This document shows, one piece after another, positions 41,595 to 50,753 of a stretch of 59,306 bases of DNA. The position numbers and the translations under genes were made by a program. The notes under the pieces are model-generated. The model was given only the letters and a program-made list of their open reading frames with translations. It was not told where the DNA came from and ran no database searches. Numbering within the stretch: the stretch's first letter is position 1; every line of letters begins with the position of its first letter. Source of the DNA: Microbacteriaceae bacterium PS02068 (GTDB lineage Bacteria; Actinomycetota; Actinomycetes; Actinomycetales; Microbacteriaceae); assembly GCA_029959325.1 (NCBI GenBank), contig JASCPF010000013.1:1-59306 (forward strand), in the 5' to 3' direction.

Positions 41595-42519
41595 GTGGAT
41601 CGTCGGCCGCGGACTGCTCGGCAACGCGATCGCTCGGTCGCGCCCGGACACACCGTTTGGAATCGACGTGCCCTGGCACGACGCGGGGCGTGCGAGCGTC
41701 GCCTTGGTCGACGGCCTAAAGCGGTTCTTCGCAGAGACAAAGGGACCGGTCGAGATCTACTGGTGCGCGGGCAAGAGCGTGACCTCGACACCGAAAGAGC
41801 ATATCGACCGAGAGGTGAGCGTCTTCCGGACTTTCGTATCGGCCATCGCTGCGGCGCCAGCGGAAGACCGCGACAGGATGACCTTCTTCCTCGCATCCTC
41901 GGTCGGAGGGGCCTACGCCAATTCGAAGCGGCCCCCGTTCACTGAGTCGACAGTCGCCGTCGCCGGATCGGACTACGGCCGCGCGAAACTGCTGATCGAA
42001 GAGATTCTCCGGGACGCGGCGGCGATCGGCGGCTGGCGTGCATTCATCGGCCGAATCACAAATCTCTATGGTCCCGGTCAGGATCTCGGCAAAGGACAGG
42101 GGCTGATCTCCGTTGTCGTGAGCAGTTTCATCACCGACAAACCGGTGTCGATATATGTATCGCTCGACACCCTTCGCGACTACATTTTCGAAGACGACTG
42201 CGCCGCTGTTATCGAAGCTGGCATGCGACGCACATCGGGGCTACAGCCCGGGAGCGTCGTTACCAAGATCATCGGGGCCATGACGGCCATCTCGATCGGT
42301 GCGATTCTCGGTGAGCAGAACCGACTCCGCCGCCGCCGCGCGCCGGTGATCCTCGGCGGGGGCGATCCGCGCGGACAGTCGCTCGATCTGCGGGTGCAAT
42401 CGGAGGTCTGGACCGACCTCGACGGCCTCGTGCGCACGACCTTCGCCGCGGGCCTCGACTCCGTCTTCCGCGCGCAGTTGGCAACTCGGGCGCGAGGAGC
42501 CGTGCGCGAGGTCAGGTGA
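41587..42519 (+). CDS. NAD-dependent epimerase/dehydratase (SDR), specificity unknown
   Basis: 310 aa. Rossmann start W-I-V-G-R-G-L-L-G-N with G-x-G-x-x-G spacing rather than the usual G-x-x-G-x-x-G, W-C-A-G-K near 60, L-A-S-S-V-G-G-A-Y-A near 107 and Y-G-R-A-K near 137 as Ser-Tyr-Lys. N-L-Y-G-P-G-Q-D is conserved in epimerases. GTG 41587 overlaps the GtrB-like stop by 8 nt. It may modify the nucleotide sugar used by that transferase. Its 3' end overlaps the convergent secreted-protein gene by 8 nt. Confidence 0.8.
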   Translation: MNRWIVGRGLLGNAIARSRPDTPFGIDVPWHDAGRASVALVDGLKRFFAETKGPVEIYWCAGKSVTSTPKEHIDREVSVFRTFVSAIAAAPAEDRDRMTFFLASSVGGAYANSKRPPFTESTVAVAGSDYGRAKLLIEEILRDAAAIGGWRAFIGRITNLYGPGQDLGKGQGLISVVVSSFITDKPVSIYVSLDTLRDYIFEDDCAAVIEAGMRRTSGLQPGSVVTKIIGAMTAISIGAILGEQNRLRRRRAPVILGGGDPRGQSLDLRVQSEVWTDLDGLVRTTFAAGLDSVFRAQLATRARGAVREVR

Positions 42520-44926
42520 CCGGTGCGCCCTTGGGCAGGCCCGCAAGCACCCCGTCCGACATGACGACAATCGGCGGTACGACTCCCCCGGTGACGCGCA
42601 TGAGAGTCGCCCAATCAGTCACCACACGATAGGTACCCGCCCCTGCGAGGTACACCTGCGGAGCCGATGCCGATTTGACGAACACCTGCGTGACAGCGGA
42701 GGAGGATGATGCCGGAATGCGAGCGCACGCGGCATCCGTCAATGCGATGGACGTGAAGCCCGTCGCAGCACTGTCCGTGACCGCCATGCGGCGTCCCCCA
42801 CCCACGAACCAGGTGATGTTGCCACAACTCACCCACTGGCCGAGTGCGGGCCCTTCCGTCAACGCCGCACCTTCGGAGTCCGATATCGCGGTGTACTCCA
42901 GTCGAATACCCGCGTCGGACGCGGCGGCGAGCGACGTGATCGCGGATCGGGTCGACCCGCTGACCACCGAGATCGTCGGAGACGCACCGATCTTGACGAG
43001 GTCGCCATCCATCACAGCGGCGCCGACAGGGAGCGCCGCGAGGGCATCGGCCGGAAGGACCAGGATCGTTGGCGCGACACCGCCCGAAACACCGAGCAGT
43101 GCGGCCCACGACGAGATCCGCCGCGTAGCACCCGCTTCGACGAGATAGACCCAGGGGGCACTGGAGGACTTGATGAACAGCGGTCCGGTCACTGGGTTCG
43201 GTGATACCGGGAACGCCGCACACGTGATGGCGCTGACGTCGTTCGTCGGCAGACCGGCGCGCGCCGGATCAGAAAGTGCGACCAGCTGCCCCGAGGCTCC
43301 GATGTACGTCACACCGTCGCACCTCAGCGTCGGGGACATGGCGCCTGCCACGGTGTAGCGCGCCGACAGTTCGGCCTGGGGGATGAAAGCGACGCTCGAT
43401 GCGGGTCGACCGTAGGCGGTGACGTCGGACCATGCCTTCACACTCAGCAGCTTGGACGTGTCCGCAGTCATATACACCTGGGGGTTCTCGTTACTGCGCA
43501 CAAGCTGACCCGGCGCGAACTGCATCGGCGATTTGCTCTTAGCCGCGTACAGAGTCGGGCTGATCTCGAACGCCGTGGGCACGGTCCCTCCGTTCGCCGA
43601 CCCCGCAGCCGCCGCGTCCCACAGCGGCGTGACTGCGGCGCCCGCATCCATCCGGCCCCACCGACCCATCCCCCGGACGGTGAAGTAGTTCGACACGCTG
43701 GCGCCGGTTGGGATGCCGCCGAGAAGCGCCGACGACACGTTGATGGGCGCCGCGCACGTGCTCCCCCACTGCTGGACGGATTCACAGGTCAGGAGCTTGT
43801 GCAGCTGCCCACCCTGGATAAGCCACATGTCGCCTGTCGACTCGTCACGAAGCAACGAGGTCGCCGCGCCAGCGTTCGTGAACATGCTGAGATATGAGTC
43901 GGGTACGACAACCGCAGCACCGTACACGCGCGCCAGCTCTAGATAGTCGCCGATATCTCCCACGCTGTACCGTTTCGTGCCCGAAACGAGGTATACGGTC
44001 GCGTTCGATTCGGTTCGGACCATCGCCGTTGCACGGGCCTGCGTGGAGCCGAACCACTGCGTGAAGTAGTTGTAGAAGTTACGGTTTCCGTAGCTCGAGC
44101 ACCCATCGCCGAGCCCGTAACCCGCGGCAAGCGAAGCCGGGTTGGGCTGATATGGCGTGTAGCTGTACAGCGCGGCGGTCGCGTAGTTGCGAAGATTCAA
44201 GTTCGTGCCGCCACATGCCGCCGTCGGACTGTAGCCGATGTAGTTGACGCCCGGCTGCTTCCCGAAGTTAGCGGCCCGATATGTTTTGAGTTGCTGAGCG
44301 CCTTTGAGAATCTGCGGGCCGACGCCGGCGAAGGCCGGGTCGCATGGCGCCGTGTCTGGGCAGGATGCGCCCATGGCTGCGGCTAGATTCCGATCCGTCG
44401 GCGCCGTACTTGTCGTCAACCCCTGCTCCTTCTGGAGCGTCACGAGAATGACTTTGGCGGAGATGCCGCAAGCAACCTGCACTCGGTAGATGAGCTCGGA
44501 CACTCTCATCACGCCACCCTGGATGGCCGAGCAGATGAGGTTCCCGGTCGTCTGAGATACGACCGCACTGCGGCTGGAGATGCCGGCATTGAGAACGTTC
44601 AGGCACTTCCCGTTGGAGCACGCACCGATGCGCGCGTCGAGGAACGCCTGGATCTCGGCCGACGTCATGGCGGCGCCGTCGTAGAAGAGTCCGTCGCTGA
44701 TGATGTTCTCAGGGTTGAAGCCCACGACCGCTGCGGCCTTGACGATGCCCGAGTCGACGGCACCCGCGCCAACGTTCTGCGGCGCACTCACCGCTGCCGT
44801 CGCAGGGGACGCGACGAGCACAGAGCCGACCAACGCAACCATCGCCACAATCACACCCCACCCGATGCTTCGACGCGAAGCGCGGGCACGGCGAACGGGG
44901 ATGCTGGGGGGACGCATGTCAACCAT
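42512..44926 (-). CDS. Secreted cell-surface protein with lysozyme-like N-terminal domain and repeats
   Basis: 804 aa. Basic N-terminus, hydrophobic core (~24-42) and A-T-A-A cleavage region form a Sec signal peptide. Residues ~65-310 match a conserved actinobacterial extracellular module often annotated hemagglutinin: E-I-Q-A-F-L-D, A-C-G-I-S, L-Q-K-E-Q-G-L with a candidate catalytic Glu, Y-T-P-Y-Q-P-N and G-D-G-C-S-S-Y-G-N-R-N-F, with paired cysteines. Residues ~315-804 hold several repeats of ~55-65 residues with V-Y-L-V-x-x-G-x-x-R and W-A-x-L-x-x-V-x-G-G-V. No anchor or sorting signal is seen; wall binding through the repeats is inferred. ATG 44926 or 44917 are both possible. Confidence 0.8.
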   Translation of the reverse strand: MVDMRPPSIPVRRARASRRSIGWGVIVAMVALVGSVLVASPATAAVSAPQNVGAGAVDSGIVKAAAVVGFNPENIISDGLFYDGAAMTSAEIQAFLDARIGACSNGKCLNVLNAGISSRSAVVSQTTGNLICSAIQGGVMRVSELIYRVQVACGISAKVILVTLQKEQGLTTSTAPTDRNLAAAMGASCPDTAPCDPAFAGVGPQILKGAQQLKTYRAANFGKQPGVNYIGYSPTAACGGTNLNLRNYATAALYSYTPYQPNPASLAAGYGLGDGCSSYGNRNFYNYFTQWFGSTQARATAMVRTESNATVYLVSGTKRYSVGDIGDYLELARVYGAAVVVPDSYLSMFTNAGAATSLLRDESTGDMWLIQGGQLHKLLTCESVQQWGSTCAAPINVSSALLGGIPTGASVSNYFTVRGMGRWGRMDAGAAVTPLWDAAAAGSANGGTVPTAFEISPTLYAAKSKSPMQFAPGQLVRSNENPQVYMTADTSKLLSVKAWSDVTAYGRPASSVAFIPQAELSARYTVAGAMSPTLRCDGVTYIGASGQLVALSDPARAGLPTNDVSAITCAAFPVSPNPVTGPLFIKSSSAPWVYLVEAGATRRISSWAALLGVSGGVAPTILVLPADALAALPVGAAVMDGDLVKIGASPTISVVSGSTRSAITSLAAASDAGIRLEYTAISDSEGAALTEGPALGQWVSCGNITWFVGGGRRMAVTDSAATGFTSIALTDAACARIPASSSSAVTQVFVKSASAPQVYLAGAGTYRVVTDWATLMRVTGGVVPPIVVMSDGVLAGLPKGAPVT

Positions 44927-44986
44927 TGTGACTGATGAGCACTGAAATCGCACCGCGCGTGGATCGACACGCCGCGAATGCGATTC

Positions 44987-46117
44987 TCACAGGTCGGCGT
45001 GCAGCTGCCACACGCGCTCGGCGGCGCCCGCCCACGAGAAGGCGCGACCACGATCCGCAGCCAGCACGGCGTGCCTCTCCACGGCCTCCGTCGAGTCGAG
45101 AATCTGGGCGAGCGCACCACCGAGCGAACCCGAGGCATCCGCTCCCGAAACCTCGGCGATGACTCCCCCGTCCCACACGACCTCGCGGTGCGAGGCGCTG
45201 TCGGCGGCGACGACCGGCACGCCGACCGCCAGCGCCTCGACGATGCGCCACGGGAACGCCGACAGCGCTGACGGCGCGAGCAGCGCGACAGCTCCCCCGA
45301 AGACCGCCGCGCGGTCGGCGTCGTCGAGAGCGCCACGCACGTGCACGCGGCCCTCCCCCAGCCCCGATGCGGCGGCCAGTTCGATCACGGCCGACTCGTC
45401 CCCGATAGGCACGTCCAGAACCACGACCGGCAGATCCGCCCCCGCCGCGGCGACAGCGCCGAACGCGGAGTCCAGCCCCGCCGACGGCGCCGACGACCCC
45501 GACACCAGCACGAAGCCCTCGGGCAGATCGAGCGCACGGCGCCGCCCGATCTCGTCGACCGGCACGGCGAACCCGGCCGGCGCGGCACCCGCGATCACCC
45601 GGACGCGGTCGCCGAACTTCCCGAGCTCGGCGACTCGCGACGCCATCGCGTGCGTCGGCACCACGACGGCATCGGCGAACTTCGCCGCCCGCTTCAGCAT
45701 CGCCTTGTGCCACGTGACCGCCGGCTTCGACATCTCAGACGGCCGCTCCCAGGCATCCAGATCCCACAGGGTCACGACGGTCTGGTCGTTCTCGTGCACC
45801 CGGTCGTGCTTGACGAGCGGCGCCATGAGCGTCGGCGAGTGGATCATCCCGCCGCCCACACCCGGGGCCACCCCGAGCTGCCAGGCCGCGGCGAGCTCGC
45901 GGCGCGCGAGGGTCGTCCGCGACAGCGAGGCGAGCCCCGGCACCGCACCCTCGACGACACCGGCGGCATCGGCGAGCGCGGGCACCAGACCCTCGACAGC
46001 GCACCCGGCCGGAGTCGACGCCACCAGAGCACGGGCCAGCTCTCGCGAGGCCATCGCCAGGTTCGGATCGGTCGGCGCGACCACCTGATCGAGCACGACC
46101 CGCAGCAGCGCGGTCAC
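44987..46117 (-). CDS. GT4 family glycosyltransferase
   Basis: 376 aa GT-B enzyme. N-terminal half with I-H-S-P-T-L-M-A-P-L and V-T-L-W-D-L-D-A-W; C-terminal half with V-L-V-S-G-S-S-A-P-S (~204), A-P-S-A-L-S-A-F-P-W-R-I-V-E-A-L-A-V-G-V-P (~282-302; the usual E-G-F-G-L-P is replaced by S-A-F-P-W-R but the E-A remains). GTG start 3 nt after the LCP stop. High GC as in the core region. Operon purE-LCP-GT4; a wall glycopolymer role is inferred. Confidence 0.82.
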   Translation of the reverse strand: MTALLRVVLDQVVAPTDPNLAMASRELARALVASTPAGCAVEGLVPALADAAGVVEGAVPGLASLSRTTLARRELAAAWQLGVAPGVGGGMIHSPTLMAPLVKHDRVHENDQTVVTLWDLDAWERPSEMSKPAVTWHKAMLKRAAKFADAVVVPTHAMASRVAELGKFGDRVRVIAGAAPAGFAVPVDEIGRRRALDLPEGFVLVSGSSAPSAGLDSAFGAVAAAGADLPVVVLDVPIGDESAVIELAAASGLGEGRVHVRGALDDADRAAVFGGAVALLAPSALSAFPWRIVEALAVGVPVVAADSASHREVVWDGGVIAEVSGADASGSLGGALAQILDSTEAVERHAVLAADRGRAFSWAGAAERVWQLHADL

Positions 46118-46120
46118 GAC

Positions 46121-47602
46121 TCAGCCTGCCGGTGTCGCCGTCGGCGACGGCGGGTACAGGTTCTGCTGGATCAGTTCGCGCACGTGCGCGTATTCCGCGG
46201 CGGTCGGGTGATCGGTGTCGATGTTCGCGCCCTCGGGCGTCAGCTCGATCGTCTGCACGGGCTGTTCCTTCGCCTTCGCGGCGAGCGGCACCAGGAACGA
46301 CAGCAGCGACGACGGGATGTCGGTCTGGATCAGATCCTCACCGGCCTTCGCGACCTCCTGGAAGCGCGTCAGCACGTTCGCCGGGTTCGCCTGCGCGAGA
46401 ATCGCTTGCTGCAGCTCGCGCTGACGCCGCATGCGGTCCCAATCGCTCGTCGTGTAGCGCGACCGCGCATACCACTGGGCGGTGTTGCCGTCCATGTGCT
46501 GCGCGCCGGGCTCGATCCACCCGATCGCCCAATCCTCGGCGGGCTGACCGTGATAGGCCGGGCCACCGCCCTCGGGCAGCCGCTCCTGCACCGTGATATC
46601 CACGCCGCCGAGCGCGTCGACGATGTCGGCGAAGCCCTTCATGTCGACGAACACGTAGTACGGGATCTCAATGCCCAGAATGCCCTCGGCGGCGCTCTTG
46701 GTCGCCTCGATCGCCGGCGTGGAGCTGTTCGCCGCGGCATCCGGGTAGAGCCCGACGCCTCGATCATCGCGGCAGATCTCGACCGCGTTCATCAGCTGAT
46801 TGATGCCCGGGCCCCATCCGCACGAGTTCGACTTGTGACCCTCGAGCCCATCCGGATACAGGTCGTGCATCGGGCCGTCCGAGAACGGCGCGTTCGCGAG
46901 GTCGCGCGGGATGCCCGTGATGTGCACCGCCCCCGTCTCCGCGTTCACAGAGACGACCGAGATCGAGTCGAAGCGCATCGAATCGCGCCCGAGGCCCGAG
47001 TCGGCGCCGAGCAGCAAGAAGTTGTAGTAGCCGTTCGACGGCGGAACCGGCGGCGCGTTGTTCGTGAAGATGGATGCCAAGAACTCGCGTGCCGGCGCGA
47101 TGAACTGCTGCGCGGCGTACAGCGCTCCGCCACCGCCGAGCACCAGCCCGACGATCGCCGTGATCGCGATCAGCGGCCGAGCGTTGGGCCGGGTCTTCAC
47201 CAGACGGACGATCCGCAGGGTGTCGATCGTGAGGAAGACCCACAGGATCGCGTACGCGATCAGCACGAGCTGCACCACGAGAAGGAAGAACCCGTTGGAT
47301 GCCAGCGACGTCAGCAGGCTCGGCGACAGCAGCGCCACGGCGACGCCTGCCACGATCAGCACCCACATGAGGATCGTCGCGCTGAGCCCGATCTTCGCGA
47401 GCCGGCGGCTCCCCGCGAGCGACTGCGCCGAGCCCGGCAGCAGGAAGTTCAGGGCGATCAGCCACCACGCGCGCCGCGTCATGACCTGCGGCGAGCGCGT
47501 GTCGGGGCGGCGGATCGGCTGATCGCCGAGGATCACGCCAGAGCTCGCGCTGGCGCTGGGGCGTGCCGGCTGCGGCGGGCGCGGCGGTGCGGACACGCTC
47601 AC
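46121..47602 (-). CDS. LytR-CpsA-Psr (LCP) family glycopolymer ligase
   Basis: 493 aa. N-terminal Pro-rich tail, then four hydrophobic segments (~48-70, 75-98, 108-130, 142-165) instead of the usual single one, then the extracellular LCP domain: [24 protein letters not shown] (~240), G-G-V-D-I-T-V, and the [15 protein letters not shown] block (~390-405) that binds pyrophosphate. LCP proteins move polyprenyl-linked glycopolymers onto peptidoglycan. GTG 47602 overlaps the purE stop as GTGA. A natural final step for the glycans made by the neighbouring locus. Confidence 0.92.
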   Translation of the reverse strand: MSVSAPPRPPQPARPSASASSGVILGDQPIRRPDTRSPQVMTRRAWWLIALNFLLPGSAQSLAGSRRLAKIGLSATILMWVLIVAGVAVALLSPSLLTSLASNGFFLLVVQLVLIAYAILWVFLTIDTLRIVRLVKTRPNARPLIAITAIVGLVLGGGGALYAAQQFIAPAREFLASIFTNNAPPVPPSNGYYNFLLLGADSGLGRDSMRFDSISVVSVNAETGAVHITGIPRDLANAPFSDGPMHDLYPDGLEGHKSNSCGWGPGINQLMNAVEICRDDRGVGLYPDAAANSSTPAIEATKSAAEGILGIEIPYYVFVDMKGFADIVDALGGVDITVQERLPEGGGPAYHGQPAEDWAIGWIEPGAQHMDGNTAQWYARSRYTTSDWDRMRRQRELQQAILAQANPANVLTRFQEVAKAGEDLIQTDIPSSLLSFLVPLAAKAKEQPVQTIELTPEGANIDTDHPTAAEYAHVRELIQQNLYPPSPTATPAG

Positions 47603-48114
47603 AGTGAGTCCTTCAGACGTCGGTTCTTCTCTTCGACCTGCTCTTCGAGCAGCTTCGCGTACGCCTCGACCCGATCGGCGACGCTGGGGTCGGCGGCGCC
47701 GAGAATGCGCGCGGCGAGCAGCCCGGCGTTCTTCGCGCCGTTGATCGAGACCGTCGCCACGGGGATGCCCGCGGGCATCTGCACGATGCTGAGCAGCGAA
47801 TCCATCCCGTCGAGGGTCGCCAGCTGCACCGGCACCCCGATGACGGGCAGAGCCGTGACGGATGCCAGCATGCCCGGCAGATGCGCCGCGCCCCCGGCCC
47901 CGGCGATGATCGCGCGCAGGCCGCGGCCCCTGGCACCGCGTCCGTAAGACATCAGCTTGTCGGGCGTGCGGTGCGCCGACACGACCTCGACCTCGTGGGC
48001 GATGCCGAACTCGGTGAGCACCTGCGACGCATCGCTCATGATGCGCCAGTCGGAGTCCGACCCCATGACGACGCCGACGAGAGGGGATGCCGAGGAGTGC
48101 AGGGGCGTGGTCAC
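47599..48114 (-). CDS. purE: N5-carboxyaminoimidazole ribonucleotide mutase
   Basis: 171 aa. Purine synthesis step converting N5-CAIR to CAIR, made by Pur[11 protein letters not shown] (~14-23), V-V-S-A-H-R-T-P-D (~44-52), [12 protein letters not shown] and P-V-I-G-V-P-V are the class I PurE signatures. GTG 48114 is preceded by TACCCT and a 6-nt spacer without ribosome site, pointing to a leaderless transcript. It is separated from purK by a VapBC pair. Confidence 0.96.
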   Translation of the reverse strand: MTTPLHSSASPLVGVVMGSDSDWRIMSDASQVLTEFGIAHEVEVVSAHRTPDKLMSYGRGARGRGLRAIIAGAGGAAHLPGMLASVTALPVIGVPVQLATLDGMDSLLSIVQMPAGIPVATVSINGAKNAGLLAARILGAADPSVADRVEAYAKLLEEQVEEKNRRLKDSL

Positions 48115-48120
48115 CCGACA

Positions 48121-48126
48121 AGGGTA
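48121..48126 (-). promoter_or_regulatory. TACCCT -10 box before purE
   Basis: TACCCT, 6 nt, GTG 48114 on the minus strand; leaderless promoter candidate for purE-LCP-GT4. Confidence 0.45.
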
Positions 48127-48215
48127 GGGCGACACCCTGGAAGATCCCCGGAGCGCCACGCTCTGGCGGGGGCTCCCCCGCACCAGGGTTCGAGATCGGC
48201 GCCGCCGTCTCGCGG

Positions 48216-48635
48216 CTAGGGCACCGCAGTCCCTCCACGCCAGACGGTGAGCCCGATGTGCGGGGCCGCATGATGGAAGTCGCGGTCGGCGGTGAGAAGC
48301 GTGCACTCGTGGGAGATCGCGAGTCGTGCGATCAGTGCGTCGACGGTGCCGAGCTGCACGCCGGCCTGTCGACACTGGTTCCTCAGTTCCGCGGCTCCGA
48401 CGTAGTCGTCGCGATCCGGCTCGAGCAGCGGCACGCTCGCGAACCGGTCAAGTATCTGCACGCGGGCCCGATCCGGCACGAACCCCTGAAGGATCTCCTG
48501 CAGGATCAGTCCGGTCGTGACGACCACATCGCGCCCCCGCAGCGCGCCGAGCAGATGCTCGACCTCGGCAGAAGCGGAAGGCCGATCTCTGCGCAAAGCG
48601 AGCGACCACACACTCGTGTCGACCAGCAGCGACAT
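48216..48635 (-). CDS. vapC: VapC-type PIN-domain toxin
   Basis: 139 aa ribonuclease toxin. Acidic residues of the PIN site are all present: L-L-V-D-T-S-V-W (Asp6), L-I-L-Q-E-I-L (Glu ~46), G-T-V-D-A-L-I-A (Asp ~99) and L-L-T-A-D-R-D-F (Asp ~117). ATG overlaps the antitoxin stop by one base (TGATG), the usual VapBC coupling. The pair lies between purK and purE. Confidence 0.93.
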   Translation of the reverse strand: MSLLVDTSVWSLALRRDRPSASAEVEHLLGALRGRDVVVTTGLILQEILQGFVPDRARVQILDRFASVPLLEPDRDDYVGAAELRNQCRQAGVQLGTVDALIARLAISHECTLLTADRDFHHAAPHIGLTVWRGGTAVP

Positions 48636-48832
48636 CAGCGCGAGCGCTCAGCCTTGTAGTCGAACGACTCGTCCCAGTCGAGTTCACCGACGAGGTTGAG
48701 AATCCTCGACTGTTCACGGCGCGCGATGAACTCCTCGAGCGCGAGCGTGACCGCGGCCCGCTTCGTCTTCTGGCCGCTCACGCGCAGCGCGTGCTCGAGG
48801 AGCGTGGGGTCGAGAGCGAGATTGGTTGCCAT
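48635..48832 (-). CDS. vapB: VapB-type antitoxin
   Basis: 65 aa. N-A-L-x-type ribbon-helix-helix start (T-N-L-A-L-D-P-T-L-L-E-H-A-L) followed by K-T-K-R-A-A-V-T-L-A-L-E-E-F-I, the VapB type 2 pattern, and a C-terminal W-D-E-S-F-D-Y segment expected to wrap the toxin. ATG 48832 has a GGGAGG ribosome site 6-7 nt upstream; the longer frame was rejected. Confidence 0.9.
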   Translation of the reverse strand: MATNLALDPTLLEHALRVSGQKTKRAAVTLALEEFIARREQSRILNLVGELDWDESFDYKAERSR

Positions 48833-48842
48833 GTGCGCCTCC

Positions 48843-48862
48843 CTACACACAAGGCTACACAC
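48843..48862. promoter_or_regulatory. Direct repeats CTACACAC upstream of vapB, with TAGCCT -10 box
   Basis: CTACACAC occurs at 48843-48850 and 48855-48862, 12 nt apart, overlapping TAGCCT on the minus strand (48852-48857) 19 nt ahead of the vapB start. The position fits an operator for VapBC autoregulation, which is known for the family; not proven here. Confidence 0.35.
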
Positions 48863-48871
48863 CTTCGAGTA

Positions 48872-49987
48872 TCAGTCGGTGAAGAAGGCGGCGGCGGCGC
48901 GCGCCTCGTAGACCGTGGCATCCAGGTCGTCGCCCGTCGCGTTGACGTGACCGACCTTGCGGCCGGGGCGCGGCGCCTTGCCGTAGGTGTGCACCTTCGC
49001 GGCGGGATGCGCGGCGAGCGCGGCGGGCAGGCGACTCTCGAGGCCGCCTTCTGCGGGGCCGCCGAGGATGTTCACCATGACCGACCACGGCTGCCGCGGC
49101 GACGGGTCGCCCAGCGGCAGGTCGAGCACCGCGCGGATGTGCTGCTCGAACTGGCCGGTCACGGCACCGTCCTGACCCCAGTGCCCGCTGTTGTGCGGTC
49201 GCATCGCGAGCTCGTTGACGAGCAGGCGCTCGTCGGTCGTCTCGAACAGCTCGACGGCGAGCATCCCCGTGACGCCCAGCCCCTCGGCGATCGAGGTGCC
49301 GATGGATGCCGCGACCTCGCTCAGCCGCGCGGCGCCGTACGGCGCCGGGGCGATGACCTCGGCGCAGACCCCGCCGCGCTGCACGGTCTCGACGACGGGA
49401 TACGCGACCAGCTCACCCGACGGGCGGCGCGCGACCTGCTGGGCCAGCTCGCGCGCGAAGTCGACGAGTTCCTCGGCGAGCAGCGGTCCGTCGCCGAACC
49501 AGTCGGCGACCTCGCCCGGCGACGACACGACCCGCACGCCCTTGCCGTCGTAGCCGCCGCGCGGGGTCTTCACCACGGCGCGGCCGCCGTTCGCGTCGAG
49601 GAAGGACTGCAGCTGCGAGGCATCCGACACCTCTGCCCACTCGGGCTGGGGCGCACCCAACTCGGCCAGGCGCGCGCGCATCGCGAGCTTGTCCTGCGCG
49701 AACTGCAGCGCGTCGGGGCCGGGATGCACGGCGATGCCATCGGCGACGAGCGCGCGCAGCACCTCCTGCGGCACGTGCTCGTGATCGAAGGTCACGACGT
49801 CGACCCCCTGCGCGAAGGCGCGGACGGTCTCGAGGTCGCGGTAGTCACCGGTCGCCGTCGCGGCGATCGCGGCCGACATGCCGGGCTCTTCCGCGAGGAC
49901 GCGCACGTCGACGCCGAGCTCGACCGCGGGGGCGATCATCATGCGGGCGAGCTGACCGCCGCCGACGATTCCGAGTGTCAGTGCCAT
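48872..49987 (-). CDS. purK: N5-carboxyaminoimidazole ribonucleotide synthase
   Basis: 371 aa ATP-grasp enzyme joining bicarbonate to AIR. G-I-V-G-G-G-Q-L-A-R-M-M at the N-terminus, T-F-D-H-E-H-V-P near 65, K-T-P-R-G-G-Y-D-G-K-G (~139-149) for ATP, and N-E-L-A-M-R-P-H-N-S-G-H (~256-267) metal and substrate loop. Length typical. ATG has AAGGGA 5 nt upstream. Confidence 0.96.
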   Translation of the reverse strand: MALTLGIVGGGQLARMMIAPAVELGVDVRVLAEEPGMSAAIAATATGDYRDLETVRAFAQGVDVVTFDHEHVPQEVLRALVADGIAVHPGPDALQFAQDKLAMRARLAELGAPQPEWAEVSDASQLQSFLDANGGRAVVKTPRGGYDGKGVRVVSSPGEVADWFGDGPLLAEELVDFARELAQQVARRPSGELVAYPVVETVQRGGVCAEVIAPAPYGAARLSEVAASIGTSIAEGLGVTGMLAVELFETTDERLLVNELAMRPHNSGHWGQDGAVTGQFEQHIRAVLDLPLGDPSPRQPWSVMVNILGGPAEGGLESRLPAALAAHPAAKVHTYGKAPRPGRKVGHVNATGDDLDATVYEARAAAAFFTD

Positions 49988-50034
49988 GGCATCCCTTTCG
50001 ACGTGTCCATCCTCCCAGGTGCGCGACGTCAGAT

Positions 50035-50100
50035 GAGACCGCCTCTGCGCGCCGAAACCCCGCGTCGCGACCGCGGGTCTCGGCGTGCAGAGCGGGTCTC
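50035..50100. repeat. Long imperfect inverted repeat
   Basis: Two arms of about 30 nt (starting GAGACCGCCTCTG and ending CAGAGCGGGTCTC) are imperfect reverse complements around a 7-nt centre. It lies between the 3' end of the PH-domain gene and the 5' end of purK, both on the minus strand. It could act as a terminator-like hairpin or be a dispersed intergenic repeat. Confidence 0.6.
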
Positions 50101-50111
50101 AGGGGAAACGA

Positions 50112-50150
50112 GACCGGACGCGTGCGGGGCGACCGGACGCGGTGCGGGGC
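50112..50150. repeat. Imperfect tandem repeat, 19-20 nt x2
   Basis: GACCGGACGCGTGCGGGGC at 50112-50130 is followed directly by the same sequence with one inserted G at 50131-50150. Just downstream of the PH-domain stop. Confidence 0.6.
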
Positions 50151-50156
50151 GACGCG

Positions 50157-50747
50157 TCAGGGCAACGGCGGCGGCGGGCCCGGGTCGATCGTCATGGTGC
50201 GCGCGTCGCGAGCGAGGTCGCGATGCGCGAGGATCTGGCTCACCTCGACCTGGTCGGCGAGAGCCTCGTTCATGAGGCGCACCGACGGGATGTCGACCAT
50301 GCGCAGCGGGGCATCCACGCCGTTCGACAGCGTCAGCGTGCCCGCGCCCCACATCCGCTGGATCGGGCCGCGGCGCTCGGCGATCGTGTAGCCGCGGGCG
50401 TGGCTGATCTCGTGGCGCGTCCGACCGAAGAGGCCAGACTGCGCGACGACGCGACGCGTGGTCACGGTGTAGGTGCGCGAGACCCAGCGAACGAACGGCA
50501 CGATCACGAGCAGCAGGACGACCACGCCGGCGGCGGCCCAGAGCATCCAGTCCTGCCACCAGCTCTCGGCGAAATCGGGAGGATTGCCGGTGAAGTAGCC
50601 CACCGCGCCGGCCACGGCGATCAGCACCAGCGCCGACCAGAACAGCCGGCGCGCGTGTCCACGCACCCGCGCGACGCGCAGCTCGCGCGCGTCGGAGCCG
50701 GGCGTCGGGGTCACCGGACGCCCGGTGTATGCCGTCGGCTGGGTCAC
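50157..50747 (-). CDS. PH-domain (bPH2-like) membrane protein
   Basis: 196 aa. Two helices (~38-54, 68-90) followed by a bacterial PH domain: R-T-Y-T-V-T-T-R-R-V-V-A-Q-S-G-L-F, then I-S-H-A-R-G-Y-T-I, L-S-N-G-V and a Pro-rich end. Function is not established. The same type of gene lies between birA and purK in mycobacteria, so it marks a conserved neighbourhood. GTG 50747 is preceded by CACAAT and 6 nt. Confidence 0.85.
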   Translation of the reverse strand: MTQPTAYTGRPVTPTPGSDARELRVARVRGHARRLFWSALVLIAVAGAVGYFTGNPPDFAESWWQDWMLWAAAGVVVLLLVIVPFVRWVSRTYTVTTRRVVAQSGLFGRTRHEISHARGYTIAERRGPIQRMWGAGTLTLSNGVDAPLRMVDIPSVRLMNEALADQVEVSQILAHRDLARDARTMTIDPGPPPPLP

Positions 50748-50753
50748 GCCTCC

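Noticed and set aside
45341..47947. An 868-codon plus-strand open frame antisense to GT4, LCP and purE
   Set aside because: Composition is Arg/His/Asp-rich noise; the opposite strand holds clear LCP and PurE motifs.
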